A DNA stretch of 64,000 nt. Origin: Cupriavidus pauculus (GTDB taxonomy: Bacteria; Pseudomonadota; Gammaproteobacteria; Burkholderiales; Burkholderiaceae). The notes beneath the pieces were generated by a model that worked only from the letters and a program-made list of their open reading frames with translations, searched no databases and was not told the DNA's origin. Shown here piece after piece: positions 63,481 through 64,000 of the stretch. The position numbers and the translations under genes were made by a program. Numbering within the stretch: position 1 is the stretch's first letter; the number at the start of each line of letters is the position of its first letter. The stretch spans positions 1-64,000 of the forward strand of contig NZ_BPUO01000016.1 in assembly GCF_022179805.1 (NCBI RefSeq), in the 5' to 3' direction.

Positions 63481-63514
63481 GAATTGGTATGTTTCCTGGA
63501 CGAATGGTATCCCA
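63481..63514. promoter_or_regulatory. Candidate AraC-type direct repeat
   Basis: GAATTGGTAT (63481-63490) and CGAATGGTAT (63501-63510) share TGGTAT at a 20-base period, typical of paired AraC half-sites, between the divergent araC-type and AhpD-like genes. Confidence 0.4.
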
Positions 63515-63604
63515 TCGTACGCCGGTAGCGACCATAGTGGAACCCATGGACGGCGACGTCCTGACCTCGATCCCGAGCAAACACCTCATCAAGGAGATTC
63601 CATC

Positions 63605-64000
63605 ATGACCGCACGTATCCCCGTTCCCGAACCCAAGACCGCCCCCGCAGGCAGCCAGGCCGCGCTGGCCCAGATCGAGGGTGCCTTTGGCGGCGTTCCG
63701 CAGATGTTCCGCGCCGTATCGAATTCGCCGGCTGCACTGCAGTCGATGTGGGGCGCCTTTGGCGCGCTTGGCGGTGGCGTGATTCCTGCCAAGCTCGGCG
63801 AGCAGATCGCCGTGGCGGTGGCGGACCGCAATCGCTGCGAATACTGTCTGGCCGCCCATACGGCGCTGGGCCGCAAGGCGGGCGCATCGTCAGCCGAGAT
63901 GACGGCGGCGCAAGCGGGCCAGTCCGACGATCCGAAGACCGCCGCTGCCCTGGCGTTTGCACTGCAACTGGTGGAGGCGCGTGGCCAGGCATCGGATGCC
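63605..64000 (+). CDS. Carboxymuconolactone decarboxylase/AhpD-like protein (runs off the window)
   Basis: The first 132 residues are visible. GGGVIPAKLGEQIAVAVADRNRCEYCLAAHTALGRKAG carries the CxxC and the downstream His of AhpD-type alkylhydroperoxidases, which reduce peroxides through a cysteine pair. AAGGAG lies nine bases upstream of the ATG. It is divergent from an AraC regulator that probably controls it. Confidence 0.92.
   Translation, partial: MTARIPVPEPKTAPAGSQAALAQIEGAFGGVPQMFRAVSNSPAALQSMWGAFGALGGGVIPAKLGEQIAVAVADRNRCEYCLAAHTALGRKAGASSAEMTAAQAGQSDDPKTAAALAFALQLVEARGQASDA

Overview
The window is GC-rich chromosomal DNA of a beta-proteobacterium. The gene set (OpgGH, Bcr-type efflux, branched-chain-type ABC systems, two HU-like proteins, DUF3649/PepSY/DUF3325 iron genes, a galactarate route through KdgD) fits Burkholderiaceae, most likely Cupriavidus or a close relative. 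The genus is inferred from protein flavour only. I recognise 62 protein-coding loci: two cut by the window edges, one frameshifted, and one 43-codon gene.

Layout. 1-125 is the end of an IS256-like insertion sequence lying beside a MetQ-type binding protein (189-1001). 1148-7777 holds an FMN reductase, the glutathione-dependent formaldehyde pair frmA-fghA with an amidase, a multi-pass transporter and a Tat-exported aldo/keto reductase. 7945-14173 is a branched-chain-type ABC operon (livHMGF) converging on an operon with a binding protein, a PQQ-type dehydrogenase and a c-type cytochrome. 14437-21815 is a divergent catabolic locus: rpiR, D-aminoacylase, ridA and gntP on one strand; a PLP deaminase, a KDG kinase and KDPG aldolase on the other. 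Read together these fit uptake and breakdown of N-acetyl-D-glucosaminate or D-glucosaminate to pyruvate and glyceraldehyde 3-phosphate. This is the most interesting system in the window.

21952-29314 carries an entericidin-like lipopeptide, a degenerate EAL protein, a CNNM/CorC membrane protein, a higBA pair whose toxin gene is broken by a 7-bp tandem duplication, an MmyB-type regulator, an FMN riboswitch with ribB, and two small secreted proteins. 29804-33972 is the osmoregulated periplasmic glucan operon opgGH. 34228-45753 is mostly housekeeping: efflux, MscS, ammonium transport, HU, thioesterase, creA, an acyl-CoA synthetase with an SDR, arylamine N-acetyltransferase, an Mpo1-like protein and a Lys/Ala-rich HU-like protein. 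45941-47494 encodes a large protein I cannot place.

48892-53213 is a galactarate/glucarate locus (kdgD divergent from a gudP-type transporter and garD) with two matching operator-like sequences in the divergent promoter region. 53254-57568 holds small conserved proteins, MgtC and an IclR-regulated acyl-CoA synthetase. 57892-62594 is an iron-responsive membrane operon with a Fur-like box followed by a TonB-dependent siderophore receptor. The window ends with an AraC regulator divergent from an AhpD-like carboxymuconolactone decarboxylase-family gene. A palindromic intergenic repeat (CCCCTCTCCCGC-type) occurs at four places.
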